A stretch of DNA of 64,000 nucleotides from OMG group bacterium (GTDB lineage: Bacteria; Pseudomonadota; Gammaproteobacteria; Pseudomonadales; Azotimanducaceae): positions 1-64,000 of the forward strand of contig JAAXGW010000007.1 of the NCBI GenBank assembly GCA_012267385.1, written 5' to 3'. A program made the translations under genes and the position numbers. Shown here in pieces: positions 35,820-44,742 of the stretch. Positions within the stretch are counted from its first letter, which is position 1, and every line of letters starts with the position of its first letter. A model generated the notes under the pieces. The model ran no database searches and was not told where the DNA came from. It saw only the letters and a list, made by a program, of their open reading frames with translations.

Positions 35820-37568
35820 ATGTACAAACCTGGCGGCACGATAAAGGACGCGTTAGACCGAATCATCGCGAACGAGTACGTACTCCCCGCTATCCAACGT
35901 GAATTTGTGTGGCGGTCAGAACAAATATGTAGATTGTTCGATAGCGTAATGCAGGGGTATCCATTTGGAGACTTTCTGTTTTGGAGGATCGAACCCAAGA
36001 ATTCTGCGGATTATTCTTACTATCGATTTGTCCAACACTATCACCAAAAAGACAATCCTCACTGTGCTAATCACGGTACTCTCCCTAACCAACCGATTAC
36101 TGCAGTGCTAGACGGCCAACAGCGTTTGACTGCGTTCAATATCGGTTTACGAGGCTCTATGGCTGTCAAGGTTCCTTACAAATGGTGGAATAGTCCCGAT
36201 GCATTCCCTACGAAAGTACTCGCTTTGGAATTATTGAACACTTACGAACGGGACGAAGAAGGCAACTGTTACCGGTTCGATTTTGTTGAGGAAAAGCAAA
36301 TTGGTCGCCAAGGGGACCTTCTTTGGTTTAAGGTATCTGAAATCTTGAACATGTCGACGGGACCAGACATGCTTGATTGGCTCATGGACAAAGGACTTGA
36401 AAATGAGCAATTAACAGAAGCCTACCGTGTATTAGATAGACTCTACCGGGTAATTCATAACGAACCGACAATTTCCTACTACGAAGAAACTATACAAGAC
36501 ATTGAGCACGTCTTGCGTATCTTCATCAGGTGTAATAGCGGTGGAACGACCTTATCGTACTCAGATTTATTGTTAAGTATTGCCACTTCACAGTGGAACA
36601 ACCTCGACGCTCGCAAAGAAGTTCACCAGCTAGTTGATGAATTGAATTCCGTTGGTCAAGGACTTGGGTTGACCAAAGATTTTGTATTAAAGGCAGGACT
36701 AATGCTTTCTGACATCGCCAATGTCGGTTTTCAGGTTCGCAATTTCACACAACGAAACATGGTTGTTCTTGAAGAAAACTGGCAACGAATCCGAAATGCA
36801 CTAATCGAAACCGTTCAACTAGTCACCGGTTTTGGTTTCAACAGCAACAACATACGCGCCGCGAGTGCTCTCTTGCCCATTGCATATTACCTATATCAGA
36901 TCGATTCACCAACTGATTTCGACTACAGTTCAAAATACAGAAAAGAACGAGAGCAAATTCGAGGTTGGCTAGTTCGTTCAATTTTGAAAGCATCTGGTAT
37001 TTGGGGAAGCGGTCTAGACACCTTGCTAACTGATCTTCGGGAGTGCCTACGTGAAAATAGTGGGGAACAATTTCCAGTTTCCGACTTGCGTAGAACCATG
37101 GCACAGAAAGCCAAGAGTTTGGAATTCTCCAACGAAGAGATTGAAGATTTGGCTGACATAGAAATTTCTGACCGGCGGATCTTTGCACTCTTATCCTTGC
37201 TATTTTCGTTCGTTGACTTTCGAAACAGTCAATTTCACATTGATCACATCTTTCCAAAGAGTCGCTTCACTCAGTACCAACTGCGGAAATCAGAAATTTC
37301 CGAAGAACAAATTGAACACTATTCCGATTGTGTAAACCGTATTGGCAATCTCCAACTGTTAGAGGGAAACGCCAATCAAGAAAAACGTGCACAGCTCCCA
37401 GCAGTTTGGATTGACGAACGCTACAACAATCCAATACATCGCCAACATTATTGTGATCAACATCTTCTCGGAGAAGTCCCAAGAGAAATAAAAGGATTTC
37501 CAGAGTTTTATGAAGCACGACGAAAACGATTACATCATCGTATTGCAAAACTCGTGAATTCAGAGTAG
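35820..37568 (+). CDS. DUF262 and DUF1524 (GmrSD-like) restriction protein
   Basis: The 582-residue protein joins two known domains. The N-terminal DUF262 has VLPAIQREFVWRSEQICRLF near 20-40, a GYPFGDFLFW segment and VLDGQQRLTAFNIG near 98-111, the nucleotide-cleaving motif in GmrS-like and DndB-like relatives. The C-terminal DUF1524 has an HNH-type core, FHIDHIFPKSRFT near 472-484, with CVNRIGNLQLLEGNANQEK after it. Single-chain proteins of this form act as type IV restriction enzymes on modified phage DNA, for example glucosylated cytosine. All key residues appear intact. It is divergent from the phospholipase D-like gene. Confidence 0.88.
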   Translation: MYKPGGTIKDALDRIIANEYVLPAIQREFVWRSEQICRLFDSVMQGYPFGDFLFWRIEPKNSADYSYYRFVQHYHQKDNPHCANHGTLPNQPITAVLDGQQRLTAFNIGLRGSMAVKVPYKWWNSPDAFPTKVLALELLNTYERDEEGNCYRFDFVEEKQIGRQGDLLWFKVSEILNMSTGPDMLDWLMDKGLENEQLTEAYRVLDRLYRVIHNEPTISYYEETIQDIEHVLRIFIRCNSGGTTLSYSDLLLSIATSQWNNLDARKEVHQLVDELNSVGQGLGLTKDFVLKAGLMLSDIANVGFQVRNFTQRNMVVLEENWQRIRNALIETVQLVTGFGFNSNNIRAASALLPIAYYLYQIDSPTDFDYSSKYRKEREQIRGWLVRSILKASGIWGSGLDTLLTDLRECLRENSGEQFPVSDLRRTMAQKAKSLEFSNEEIEDLADIEISDRRIFALLSLLFSFVDFRNSQFHIDHIFPKSRFTQYQLRKSEISEEQIEHYSDCVNRIGNLQLLEGNANQEKRAQLPAVWIDERYNNPIHRQHYCDQHLLGEVPREIKGFPEFYEARRKRLHHRIAKLVNSE

Positions 37569-37667
37569 CACAGTTTGCTTTGGAGACCCATCTTTCCCTA
37601 GAACACAGTACCGTCTATGAATTAAGTCGGCATCCACGGTATGTGCAAAAAAAATGAAATCGCGTAA

Positions 37668-37680
37668 AGTGCTTCGCACT
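37668..37680. other. Small hairpin between convergent genes
   Basis: AGTGC (37668-37672) and GCACT (37676-37680) can pair around a 3-base loop, in the 135-base gap between the convergent DUF262 gene and the Cys-rich nuclease gene. On the minus strand a T run lies some 15 bases further on, too far for a standard terminator. It may weakly terminate transcription. Confidence 0.25.
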
Positions 37681-37703
37681 CCAAAGGCAAACGCACTGTC
37701 TTT

Positions 37704-38849
37704 TCAATCAGTACTTAATATTTCGTTAACTTCCTCTTGTTTGACTTCCAACGTTTTGATGCCGTGGTGCCTACAAAACTTTCGGACGTTCTCAGGGATC
37801 GAGTAAGCAACTAGGAAAGCATGTGGAGAGATCTGGTCATCTGGGTAATACTTTCCTTGACACAATGCCTGATATTTTAGAGCTTGGTGAGCTCCGGTCA
37901 TCGTGGATAGTCCTTCTACTTCGACTTCTACGACACAGTGCTCGCCATTATTCAAAGAAACCAAAACATCGACTCGATCCCCCGTTAAAAAACGGTGTTC
38001 CATTGTGGCATTACCACCACCTAGTTGTAATAGATCGGGTCTTTTGAAAATAGCAGTTTTTAGATTTCGGTGTCGGTCACCTTCTCCACCAGGACCATAT
38101 TTCTGTTTCGACTCAAGTTCATCAAAGATCTGATCGTACTGGTTAGTGTCGCTCGCAATAAAGTTCAATGGTCCACATGAATTTGACAATCTTTCCAGTT
38201 TTGCGCGTTCTTCAGCACTTCTGACGCGGGGGTACAGAGCACTGAGATAGGTTAGTACTTCCGCATTTGATATATAACGAACTAATCCGCTACCCCACTT
38301 ATGACCCGCGCTGGTAGGAGACTTAAATCGCCAGTATAGAAGTGCTCGGGTAGCAGATTCAGAAAGTCTAATAGCTGTATTTGGGTCGCACTGAACCCAT
38401 TGCGTGTCATCTTCTTCATAAATGTTGACAATTCTTGAGATTGCGAACACCAATCTAGAACTTTCGGGGTTTCTTCGCGCTCGTTTATACTCGGAGACTA
38501 ATTTCGGATGCAGGGTAGTGAACAATGCAATCTTGCCCACCTTTGCATGATTAATGCGTACCGGTCGCCCTAATCCTCCATCGCGCGGATGAGTATGTCC
38601 AGGACTAAACTTCCAATCGTGGGTGAGGCGACTCTCGTAGCATGGATACTCAGGACTGTTGCCGAGAAAACCAGCTTTGAAAAACTGAGTGCATAGATTA
38701 CGTGGATGCGAACACCAAGGTCGAGGTTGTTCATGAACATTTCGCCTTATGTTTTCCATCGAACATGTACCACCAAAGCCTACATAACCATCTGCTCCAC
38801 CATCGTTATACGTACATTTGAAAACGACATTTCCGTCATAGTTTCCCAC
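37704..38849 (-). CDS. Cys-rich N-terminal domain fused to a nuclease-like C-terminal domain
   Basis: This 381-residue protein begins with a domain carrying five spaced cysteines: VVFKCTYNDGGADGYVGFGG, TCSMENIRRN, PWCSHPRNLC and EYPCYESRL, perhaps a zinc site. This start resembles a conserved domain I remember in unnamed proteins of defence neighbourhoods, but I cannot name it. The middle is helical. The C-terminal part (about 255-375) contains GPGGEGDRHRNLKTAIFKRP and DRVDVLVSLNNGEHCVVEVE. That is an Asp followed by an E-V-E strand, in the manner of a PD-(D/E)XK fold with an atypical last residue. A nuclease that reads modified or damaged nucleotides is one guess. It stands last in the nuclease cluster. 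Confidence 0.6.
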   Translation of the reverse strand: MGNYDGNVVFKCTYNDGGADGYVGFGGTCSMENIRRNVHEQPRPWCSHPRNLCTQFFKAGFLGNSPEYPCYESRLTHDWKFSPGHTHPRDGGLGRPVRINHAKVGKIALFTTLHPKLVSEYKRARRNPESSRLVFAISRIVNIYEEDDTQWVQCDPNTAIRLSESATRALLYWRFKSPTSAGHKWGSGLVRYISNAEVLTYLSALYPRVRSAEERAKLERLSNSCGPLNFIASDTNQYDQIFDELESKQKYGPGGEGDRHRNLKTAIFKRPDLLQLGGGNATMEHRFLTGDRVDVLVSLNNGEHCVVEVEVEGLSTMTGAHQALKYQALCQGKYYPDDQISPHAFLVAYSIPENVRKFCRHHGIKTLEVKQEEVNEILSTD

Positions 38850-39258
38850 AATTGTTGCTCCTAAAATAAATTTTTAGCGAAAGTATATAGAGCGCTACTG
38901 GATAGAAACAGAGATGTGGCATGTTATTCGACGGCTCTGAACTGCATTCCCACTGCAAAAGATAGTAGTGATATTAGCTCAACTTCGTCGGAGACCAGTA
39001 TGAAATAGTTCACTTGTCTATGTGACAAAACCCCTATTACGACCTCTACCGCTAGGGGACATATTTGGTCTCGTATGATCACCACTTCTGTTGCAAAAGC
39101 GGAGTTTTAAACTAGACATTCATGCTTTCTTCTAAACGTCAGCTTTACAGGTTCCTCGATTAAAAAGTGACTCAAAACGAGCGGGCGTAGATCCGGAAGC
39201 AATCACTTCGATAACGCTCACTAGAGCATCAATGTCTCAGAAGTACAAAAAAAGTTAT

Positions 39259-39301
39259 ATTTAACTTGGCTCAGAATGACAGAAAGCAGTTCAAGTTAAA
39301 T
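39259..39301. repeat. 10-bp inverted repeat upstream of the TonB-dependent receptor
   Basis: ATTTAACTTG at 39259-39268 recurs as its exact reverse complement at 39292-39301, with 23 bases between. In DNA it could be a two-half-site operator, and in RNA a stem with a large loop. It lies about 170 bases before the receptor start. Confidence 0.45.
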
Positions 39302-39306
39302 TGGAA

Positions 39307-39321
39307 CAGATTCAGAATCTG
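39307..39321. repeat. 15-bp palindrome next to the 10-bp inverted repeat
   Basis: CAGATTC and GAATCTG flank a single central A and form a perfect palindrome with a 7-bp arm. It starts only 6 bases after the 10-bp inverted repeat, so the two may form one control site for the downstream receptor gene. Confidence 0.4.
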
Positions 39322-39468
39322 TGTATTCGTGAACTCAACAAGAATGGCTAGTTTCTCCGCGATCCAGACGTTGGATTACGAAGTTGGAGTGATACAAGAA
39401 ACGTATCGAGGTTGATGAGGTCGCATTAGAATTTGAGATTGTGAACGAGGCATTCCGAGGGATTCTAA

Positions 39469-42030
39469 TTGACAGCTGAAACACTTTCCAACAATCTTCT
39501 CAATCGTATGTACCTGTCGAGTACAAACAATTCTTCTGAATTGAGACCCCGATGCAAATACCGCGCTGGAGCACTTTTCTCAGTAGTTCTCTTTGTAGTC
39601 TTAACTTTCGCTCAAGAGTCAGAAGAGGATCAGATCGAGGAAGTTGTGGTTGTCGGTAATCTCGGTAGCCTTCCGACTGAGGAAGTGGAAACAATCTACG
39701 GGTTCGCAAAAACATTACTACTTACACCGCGATCCGCCTCCTCAGTAAGCGATGAAATGATCAATCGCTTCGGTATTCGCGACATCGATGAACTGATTGC
39801 TGTAGCTCCAGGTACTTTCACTCAGTCTTTTTTCGGAGTCGCTGGAGCGTTGGACATACGCGGTACTCCCGGAGAAACCTACTTTCGCGGAATTCGACGT
39901 CTAGACAACCCGGGTAATTACCCAACACCTATCGGTGCTTCTGATCGCATCGATATAGTTCGCGGTCCGGCTTCACCTATCTACGGTCCGGCTAAGATCG
40001 GAGGATATTTGAATTTCAATCCCAAATCTGCCAGGATCGAACACTCGGGTGAACTAGTTGACGAAAACACCGGCGCGTTTAGTCTGGTCGTTGGAAGTTG
40101 GGACAAATTGATTGTCACAGGAGAACTGGGCGGTGCGACACAGTTCAACAACGAAGATTTCGGTTACTACCTCTATGCTGAAATTGAAGATTCTGGTTCC
40201 TACTATCGCAACAACGACAATGAACAGACCCTTCTACAAGCGTCATTTGATGCTAAACTGAGCGAACGCGTTCACTTACACTTTGGTGGTATGTTTCACG
40301 CGTATGCAGGACAACAGAACGCCGGGTGGAATCGCCTGACCCAGGAACTGATCGATCGGGGAGTCTACGTCACCGGGCAACCACTACCTTTGGATATTGA
40401 CGGGGATGGCTTCATTTCGCACCAAGAATTTGACATCGACGGGGACGGTTTTACCGACCTTAATCCCTTCGCGGCGGGGTTGGTCCCAGGCAATTCAGCT
40501 AGTCTCGACCCCGGTAGACCCGATGGCGATGTGTGTTCTATTGGCGATACTCTTATATTCGGTTGTTTACCAGACTTCCTGCGCCTAGTGAACGTCGGCA
40601 CTGCAATAATCGACGGTAGCTACAGCTTGACCGCTCCAGACGACACTCTCGAGAACGATGTGATCACGATGTACTTCGATGTAATCAAGTACCCACAAGA
40701 TCGCCACGGCTGGAAGTGGACCAACCAGTTGTTCTTTGAGGCCTACGATAACCTAAACGAAAACGCCTACGGGTTCTCACAATTTCACGATACTTGGGTC
40801 GTAGAAAACAAACTCGTTGCTTCCAAATCTTGGCGTAGAAATGATTTAATGATCGATGTTCAATTGTCGCCATCATTACGCTACACGAACTTTGACCACG
40901 CCGATGACTTCACTAACGAATACTTCGACCGTAGGGATCTAACACAACCGGCTGGACCACTAGACTCTCGCTTGCTGTCAACGCAGATCGACGATGATTA
41001 CACCGAGTATTACATCGGCGATTACATAGATCTTGGTTTAGCCGCGCTAGCCGATTTAACTTGGAATAACGGACTGGGTGTTCTGTTGGGCATTCGCTGG
41101 GACACCATCGACATGGAGAGTCGGCAGCCTGTGGACAAGCTTCTTTTCGCAGGTGCAAACAACTTTTGTCCACCTCCGGGCGACTCATGCGTTCGGGAAC
41201 AAGCAACGAATAGTTTTGACGGTTTTTCTTGGACTCTTAGCGTCAACTATAACCTCGGTTCGGGACTGATTCCCTATATCACAGCTTCAACTCAATCCAC
41301 GGTTATTGCTGGACAAGGAGCGGAGATAACTACCGATAACATCGCGGACGGTGGCGCATTCGACACTTCCAAATTGCTGGAGATCGGTCTCAAAGCAAGC
41401 CTCATTGAAAATTCACTTTATGGGGCTATTGCTATATTCGAACAGGACCGAACGGACTTTTCTGCCCAATCAATTGTTACCAACCAGGCAACGCAAACAG
41501 ACGGAGTTGAGTTCGAGTTGCGCTGGGTAGTCACCGAACAGCTACTAGTCACCGTAGGTTATTCCGCGATGGAGGTTATTAACTTAAACACACTCAATTG
41601 GGGTTCTCGTTTCAGTTTCATTGGTGCGGACGACATACCCGGTGTTGCTCCTGAGATTTTCTACGGAGGATCACTGGTGGGAACGGTGGTTCGGCCAGGT
41701 GAGCGAGGTGCCCGCCGCGCAGGCATGCCGAGCACAATCGGCTCAATTACCGCGACTTATGATTTCGGCAACGGAATTGCCATAAGTGGTAGTGCAGTTA
41801 ATGTGGACTCCGTGCACTCTGGCTTCTCCAACTCCGTATTACTACCAGCCTACACGTTAATTAATGCCGGATTGGTTGTTGAGAAGGGCAGTTGGATGCT
41901 CACGGCGACTGCAAAAAATTTGACCGATGAACGTTATTTCAGATCGAATTTCCCAAACTTGTTTGGAGGCGCGATCGTACTACCTGAGCTACCCAGAAAC
42001 TTTCAGACTCGAGTACAGTATCGCTGGTAG
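39469..42030 (+). CDS. TonB-dependent outer-membrane receptor with EF-hand-like insertion
   Basis: Receptors of this family import chelated metals, cofactors or glycans, driven by TonB-ExbBD. The 853-residue precursor has a signal peptide (about 30-50) ending near FAQES, a TonB-box-like EEVVVVGNL near residue 60, and a plug domain with SSVSDEMINRFGIRDIDELI and DRIDIVRGPASPIYGPAKIGG. The barrel ends in RVQYRW, with a terminal aromatic residue. An unusual insertion at about 305-325 carries two DxDGDG calcium-binding loops, DIDGDGFISHQEF and DIDGDGFTDL. The start at TTG 39469 is uncertain, and ATG 39508 is an alternative. The substrate is unknown. Confidence 0.88.
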   Translation: MTAETLSNNLLNRMYLSSTNNSSELRPRCKYRAGALFSVVLFVVLTFAQESEEDQIEEVVVVGNLGSLPTEEVETIYGFAKTLLLTPRSASSVSDEMINRFGIRDIDELIAVAPGTFTQSFFGVAGALDIRGTPGETYFRGIRRLDNPGNYPTPIGASDRIDIVRGPASPIYGPAKIGGYLNFNPKSARIEHSGELVDENTGAFSLVVGSWDKLIVTGELGGATQFNNEDFGYYLYAEIEDSGSYYRNNDNEQTLLQASFDAKLSERVHLHFGGMFHAYAGQQNAGWNRLTQELIDRGVYVTGQPLPLDIDGDGFISHQEFDIDGDGFTDLNPFAAGLVPGNSASLDPGRPDGDVCSIGDTLIFGCLPDFLRLVNVGTAIIDGSYSLTAPDDTLENDVITMYFDVIKYPQDRHGWKWTNQLFFEAYDNLNENAYGFSQFHDTWVVENKLVASKSWRRNDLMIDVQLSPSLRYTNFDHADDFTNEYFDRRDLTQPAGPLDSRLLSTQIDDDYTEYYIGDYIDLGLAALADLTWNNGLGVLLGIRWDTIDMESRQPVDKLLFAGANNFCPPPGDSCVREQATNSFDGFSWTLSVNYNLGSGLIPYITASTQSTVIAGQGAEITTDNIADGGAFDTSKLLEIGLKASLIENSLYGAIAIFEQDRTDFSAQSIVTNQATQTDGVEFELRWVVTEQLLVTVGYSAMEVINLNTLNWGSRFSFIGADDIPGVAPEIFYGGSLVGTVVRPGERGARRAGMPSTIGSITATYDFGNGIAISGSAVNVDSVHSGFSNSVLLPAYTLINAGLVVEKGSWMLTATAKNLTDERYFRSNFPNLFGGAIVLPELPRNFQTRVQYRW

Positions 42031-42089
42031 TTGAACGGAATCGATACTTTCGACATGACAGCAATCAACTTGAACCGATTAGACGGACG

Positions 42090-42734
42090 TTAGGCTTCAG
42101 TAGAAACTAGCCCTTCCCTAATACTGGTTCGAATTTCTTCGACCGTAGCGTCCCCGTCAATTTCAAAATATTTGACACTACTGTTCTTGTAATAGTCAAT
42201 GAGCGGGGCAGTTTGCTCCCGGTACACTTCCACGCGCGCTCGCACTACAGCTTCGCTGTCGTCATGACGTTGCACTAGTGGTTGCCAAGTCACGTCATCA
42301 AGACTATCAACCTTTGGTGGATTGAATTCGATGTGATAAATGCGACCACTCGGTTCATGCACTCGACGACCAGAAATTCGACGAACAATGAGTTCATCAG
42401 ATAGCTGAAGTTCAAAAACAACATCCACTGCGATGTTTGCTTCGTTCAGTCCGTCAGCTTGCCCAACCGTGCGCGGGAATCCATCAAACAAGCAGCCCGG
42501 TTCACAATCTGGTTGGCGTAGTCGCTCTCGTACAAGTCCGAGAATCACATCATCTGAAACGAGGTCTCCCCGTTCCATTATTTTTTTAGCTTCTAGTCCT
42601 AGTTTCGTGCCTTCGGTGATCGCGCTACGTAGCATATCTCCAGTTGAAATTTGTGGTATTTTGCGATCCTGACAAATGAACTGCGCTTGGGTGCCCTTAC
42701 CGGCGCCAGGCGGTCCTAAGAATATGATTCTCAA
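42090..42734 (-). CDS. adk: Adenylate kinase
   Basis: Adk interconverts AMP and ATP with two ADP. The 214-residue long-form enzyme has the P-loop GPPGAGKGTQAQF near 7-19, STGDMLRSA near 30, LFDGFPRTVGQADGL near 81-95, and a LID region RRISGRRVHEPSGRIYH without the zinc cysteines, as in proteobacteria. It follows relA after 12 bases. This is an unusual neighbour for adk. Confidence 0.97.
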   Translation of the reverse strand: MRIIFLGPPGAGKGTQAQFICQDRKIPQISTGDMLRSAITEGTKLGLEAKKIMERGDLVSDDVILGLVRERLRQPDCEPGCLFDGFPRTVGQADGLNEANIAVDVVFELQLSDELIVRRISGRRVHEPSGRIYHIEFNPPKVDSLDDVTWQPLVQRHDDSEAVVRARVEVYREQTAPLIDYYKNSSVKYFEIDGDATVEEIRTSIREGLVSTEA

Positions 42735-42746
42735 ACCCGTGCGGCC

Positions 42747-44726
42747 TTATTCCGACAGAGTCTCTTCATCGTGGCGTTTCACATCCACGACATCGGGAAC
42801 AGCGCGTAATCGATTGATTACGTTGCGCATACTCTCTAATCCGTCGACTTCAACCTTTAAGCGCAACAAAGCTGGTTCTCCGGGCACAGGGGCGTGGATA
42901 TGAGCACCGATGACATTAATAGACATGGCCGCCAAAGCAAACGTTATGTCTAGTAGTAGTTGTGGTCGGTCAGTTGCGTAGACCGCTAGTTCTTCTACGA
43001 TCCTCTCTGGTTTATCGGGTTCGGGTTGTACAACTTCTGTATCTACTTCTGCAGGTGAGGCTAATCGCATCGGGAGCAATTCGCGTACGGGTTGATCGCC
43101 GACGGCGACCGCGATATACATTTCTTCCACGTTTGAGTAGTTGAATGCATGGGCGAGCGAATCCATATCGACTTCGATCTTCATACGCTGACACTCTTCT
43201 TCCAACCAAGCCTTTCCTTCACGCGCATTTGTCTCAGCCAACTCTTCACGGAAATAGTTTTGTATGCTTTTGCGCACTCGCGACGTGCGAACATAGCCCA
43301 ACTCTTCATCCAACCACTGACGTTGTGGAGTCGCACGGGGTGAAGTTAGAACCTCCACTACTTGTCCAGTCTCTAAAGGTTGATTCAATGGTTTTTGCTG
43401 TCCATTAACTTTTACACCACAGCAATGATTGCCGATGTCGGTGTGAATGCGGTAGGCAAAATCCACCGCTGTTGACCCAGCAGGCAGATCAATTACATGC
43501 CCTTTTGGCGTCGAGATATAGATACGTTCCGGTGCTTCCAAACGTCGGGTAACGTCTATAAATAAATTCTCGGAGTACATTTCATCCTGCCAGTGCAAGA
43601 CTTCTCGCATCCAGTCGATTTTGCCCATTTTGAAAGCTTCATCTTCGTCTTTGTATGCCCAATGTGCACAGACGCCGAATTCGGCTTCTTCGTGCATCTT
43701 GTGTGTGCGAATTTGGACCTCTAGGTTTCGTCCCCGCGGACCGACGACAGCAGTGTGCAATGAGCGGTAGCCATTTGCTTTGGGGTTCGCGATGTAGTCG
43801 TCAAATGCTTCGGAAATTGCTGGCCAGGAAGTGTGCACAACCCCGAGAACGGAATAACACTCAGACACTTCGTTGACGACGACTCTCACGGCCTCAGCAT
43901 CATAGACGGTATCAAATGAGATCTTCTTCTCATTCATTTTTCGCCAGATTCCGTAGACGTTTTTTGCCCGTCCGGAGACTTCCGTTTTGAGTCCCTGTCG
44001 GCTTAATCGCCACTGCAGATCTTCACACACTGCTTCGACTTGTTTTTCACGTTCCACGCGGCGATCTTTAAATCCAGCTACGATTTCTCGATAGTCATCA
44101 GGATGTAGATAGGCGAACGCCAAGTCTTCCAGCATCCATTTCAACTGCCACACACCCAGCCGACTGGCTAGCGGACAGTAAAACTCCATTACTTCCTTCG
44201 CGATTTTCTTTCTATATCGTTCCTCTTGTTGCTTCGCGAACTCCATCGCGACTAAACGTTCGGAAAGCTTCAAGACCGCAACTCGAGGATCGTCAATCAG
44301 CGCAATCAACATGTGTCGAACGTTTTTTCGATGATCACGAGATTGTCGATCGAGAAACGGTGCACTAGTCTCAGCTACGTCGTCCGCTTGCGCCATGCGA
44401 TCTAACGCAGTGACGAGCTTCAGCACACTTGCTTCCTCAAACTTAGCTAGTTCTTCTTCGAACCCACGATCGGCGTAAAACAGTGCGCCAGCAAGCACGA
44501 CCGGGGTATCAACATTTAGTTGTAGCAATAGATTTGCAAGGTACGATGCTTTGTCTTTGTCAGGTAACTTGGTGACCTGTTTTTCCACTTCGAGCGTGGT
44601 CGCGCGAGCACGCGCGTCGCGACGGACGAGTGCTGATACCCAATCTTGGGTTTCAAGTTTCTTGAGCTCTTCAGCATCAAAAATTCGTTTGGGCGTGGTA
44701 CCTCGCTTACGAAGAGGACTAAACAT
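42747..44726 (-). CDS. relA: GTP pyrophosphokinase RelA (monofunctional type)
   Basis: RelA makes pppGpp when uncharged tRNA stalls on the ribosome. The 659-residue protein has a hydrolase-like domain at about 60-220 that lacks the HD motif; the corresponding stretch reads VVLAGALFYADRGF, so it should not degrade (p)ppGpp. The synthetase domain includes RAKNVYGIWRKMNEKKISFD (about 257-276) and DDYIANPKANGYRSLHT. A TGS domain (from about 403), helical and zinc-finger-like regions and a C-terminal ACT domain complete the long RelA form. It is shorter than the 744 residues of E. coli RelA. It lies in a run with recO, era and rnc, an unusual position. Confidence 0.95.
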   Translation of the reverse strand: MFSPLRKRGTTPKRIFDAEELKKLETQDWVSALVRRDARARATTLEVEKQVTKLPDKDKASYLANLLLQLNVDTPVVLAGALFYADRGFEEELAKFEEASVLKLVTALDRMAQADDVAETSAPFLDRQSRDHRKNVRHMLIALIDDPRVAVLKLSERLVAMEFAKQQEERYRKKIAKEVMEFYCPLASRLGVWQLKWMLEDLAFAYLHPDDYREIVAGFKDRRVEREKQVEAVCEDLQWRLSRQGLKTEVSGRAKNVYGIWRKMNEKKISFDTVYDAEAVRVVVNEVSECYSVLGVVHTSWPAISEAFDDYIANPKANGYRSLHTAVVGPRGRNLEVQIRTHKMHEEAEFGVCAHWAYKDEDEAFKMGKIDWMREVLHWQDEMYSENLFIDVTRRLEAPERIYISTPKGHVIDLPAGSTAVDFAYRIHTDIGNHCCGVKVNGQQKPLNQPLETGQVVEVLTSPRATPQRQWLDEELGYVRTSRVRKSIQNYFREELAETNAREGKAWLEEECQRMKIEVDMDSLAHAFNYSNVEEMYIAVAVGDQPVRELLPMRLASPAEVDTEVVQPEPDKPERIVEELAVYATDRPQLLLDITFALAAMSINVIGAHIHAPVPGEPALLRLKVEVDGLESMRNVINRLRAVPDVVDVKRHDEETLSE

Positions 44727-44742
44727 AAGAATTCAGCTCGTG

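Larger units (their letters stand above)
38850..39468. other. 619-base non-coding region with inverted repeats
   Basis: No ORF here has convincing coding character. Besides the inverted repeats listed separately, CCCCTA at 39031-39036 pairs with TAGGGG at 39053-39058. A short open frame near 39400-39470 reads IEVDEVALEFEIVNEAF but follows a stop, so it may be a decayed gene end. The region separates two genes that diverge from it and should hold both promoters. Confidence 0.45.

Noticed and set aside
39400..39470. Short coding-like stretch before the TonB-dependent receptor
   Set aside because: It begins after a stop codon, is about 27 codons long and has no start or homologue that I recognise.
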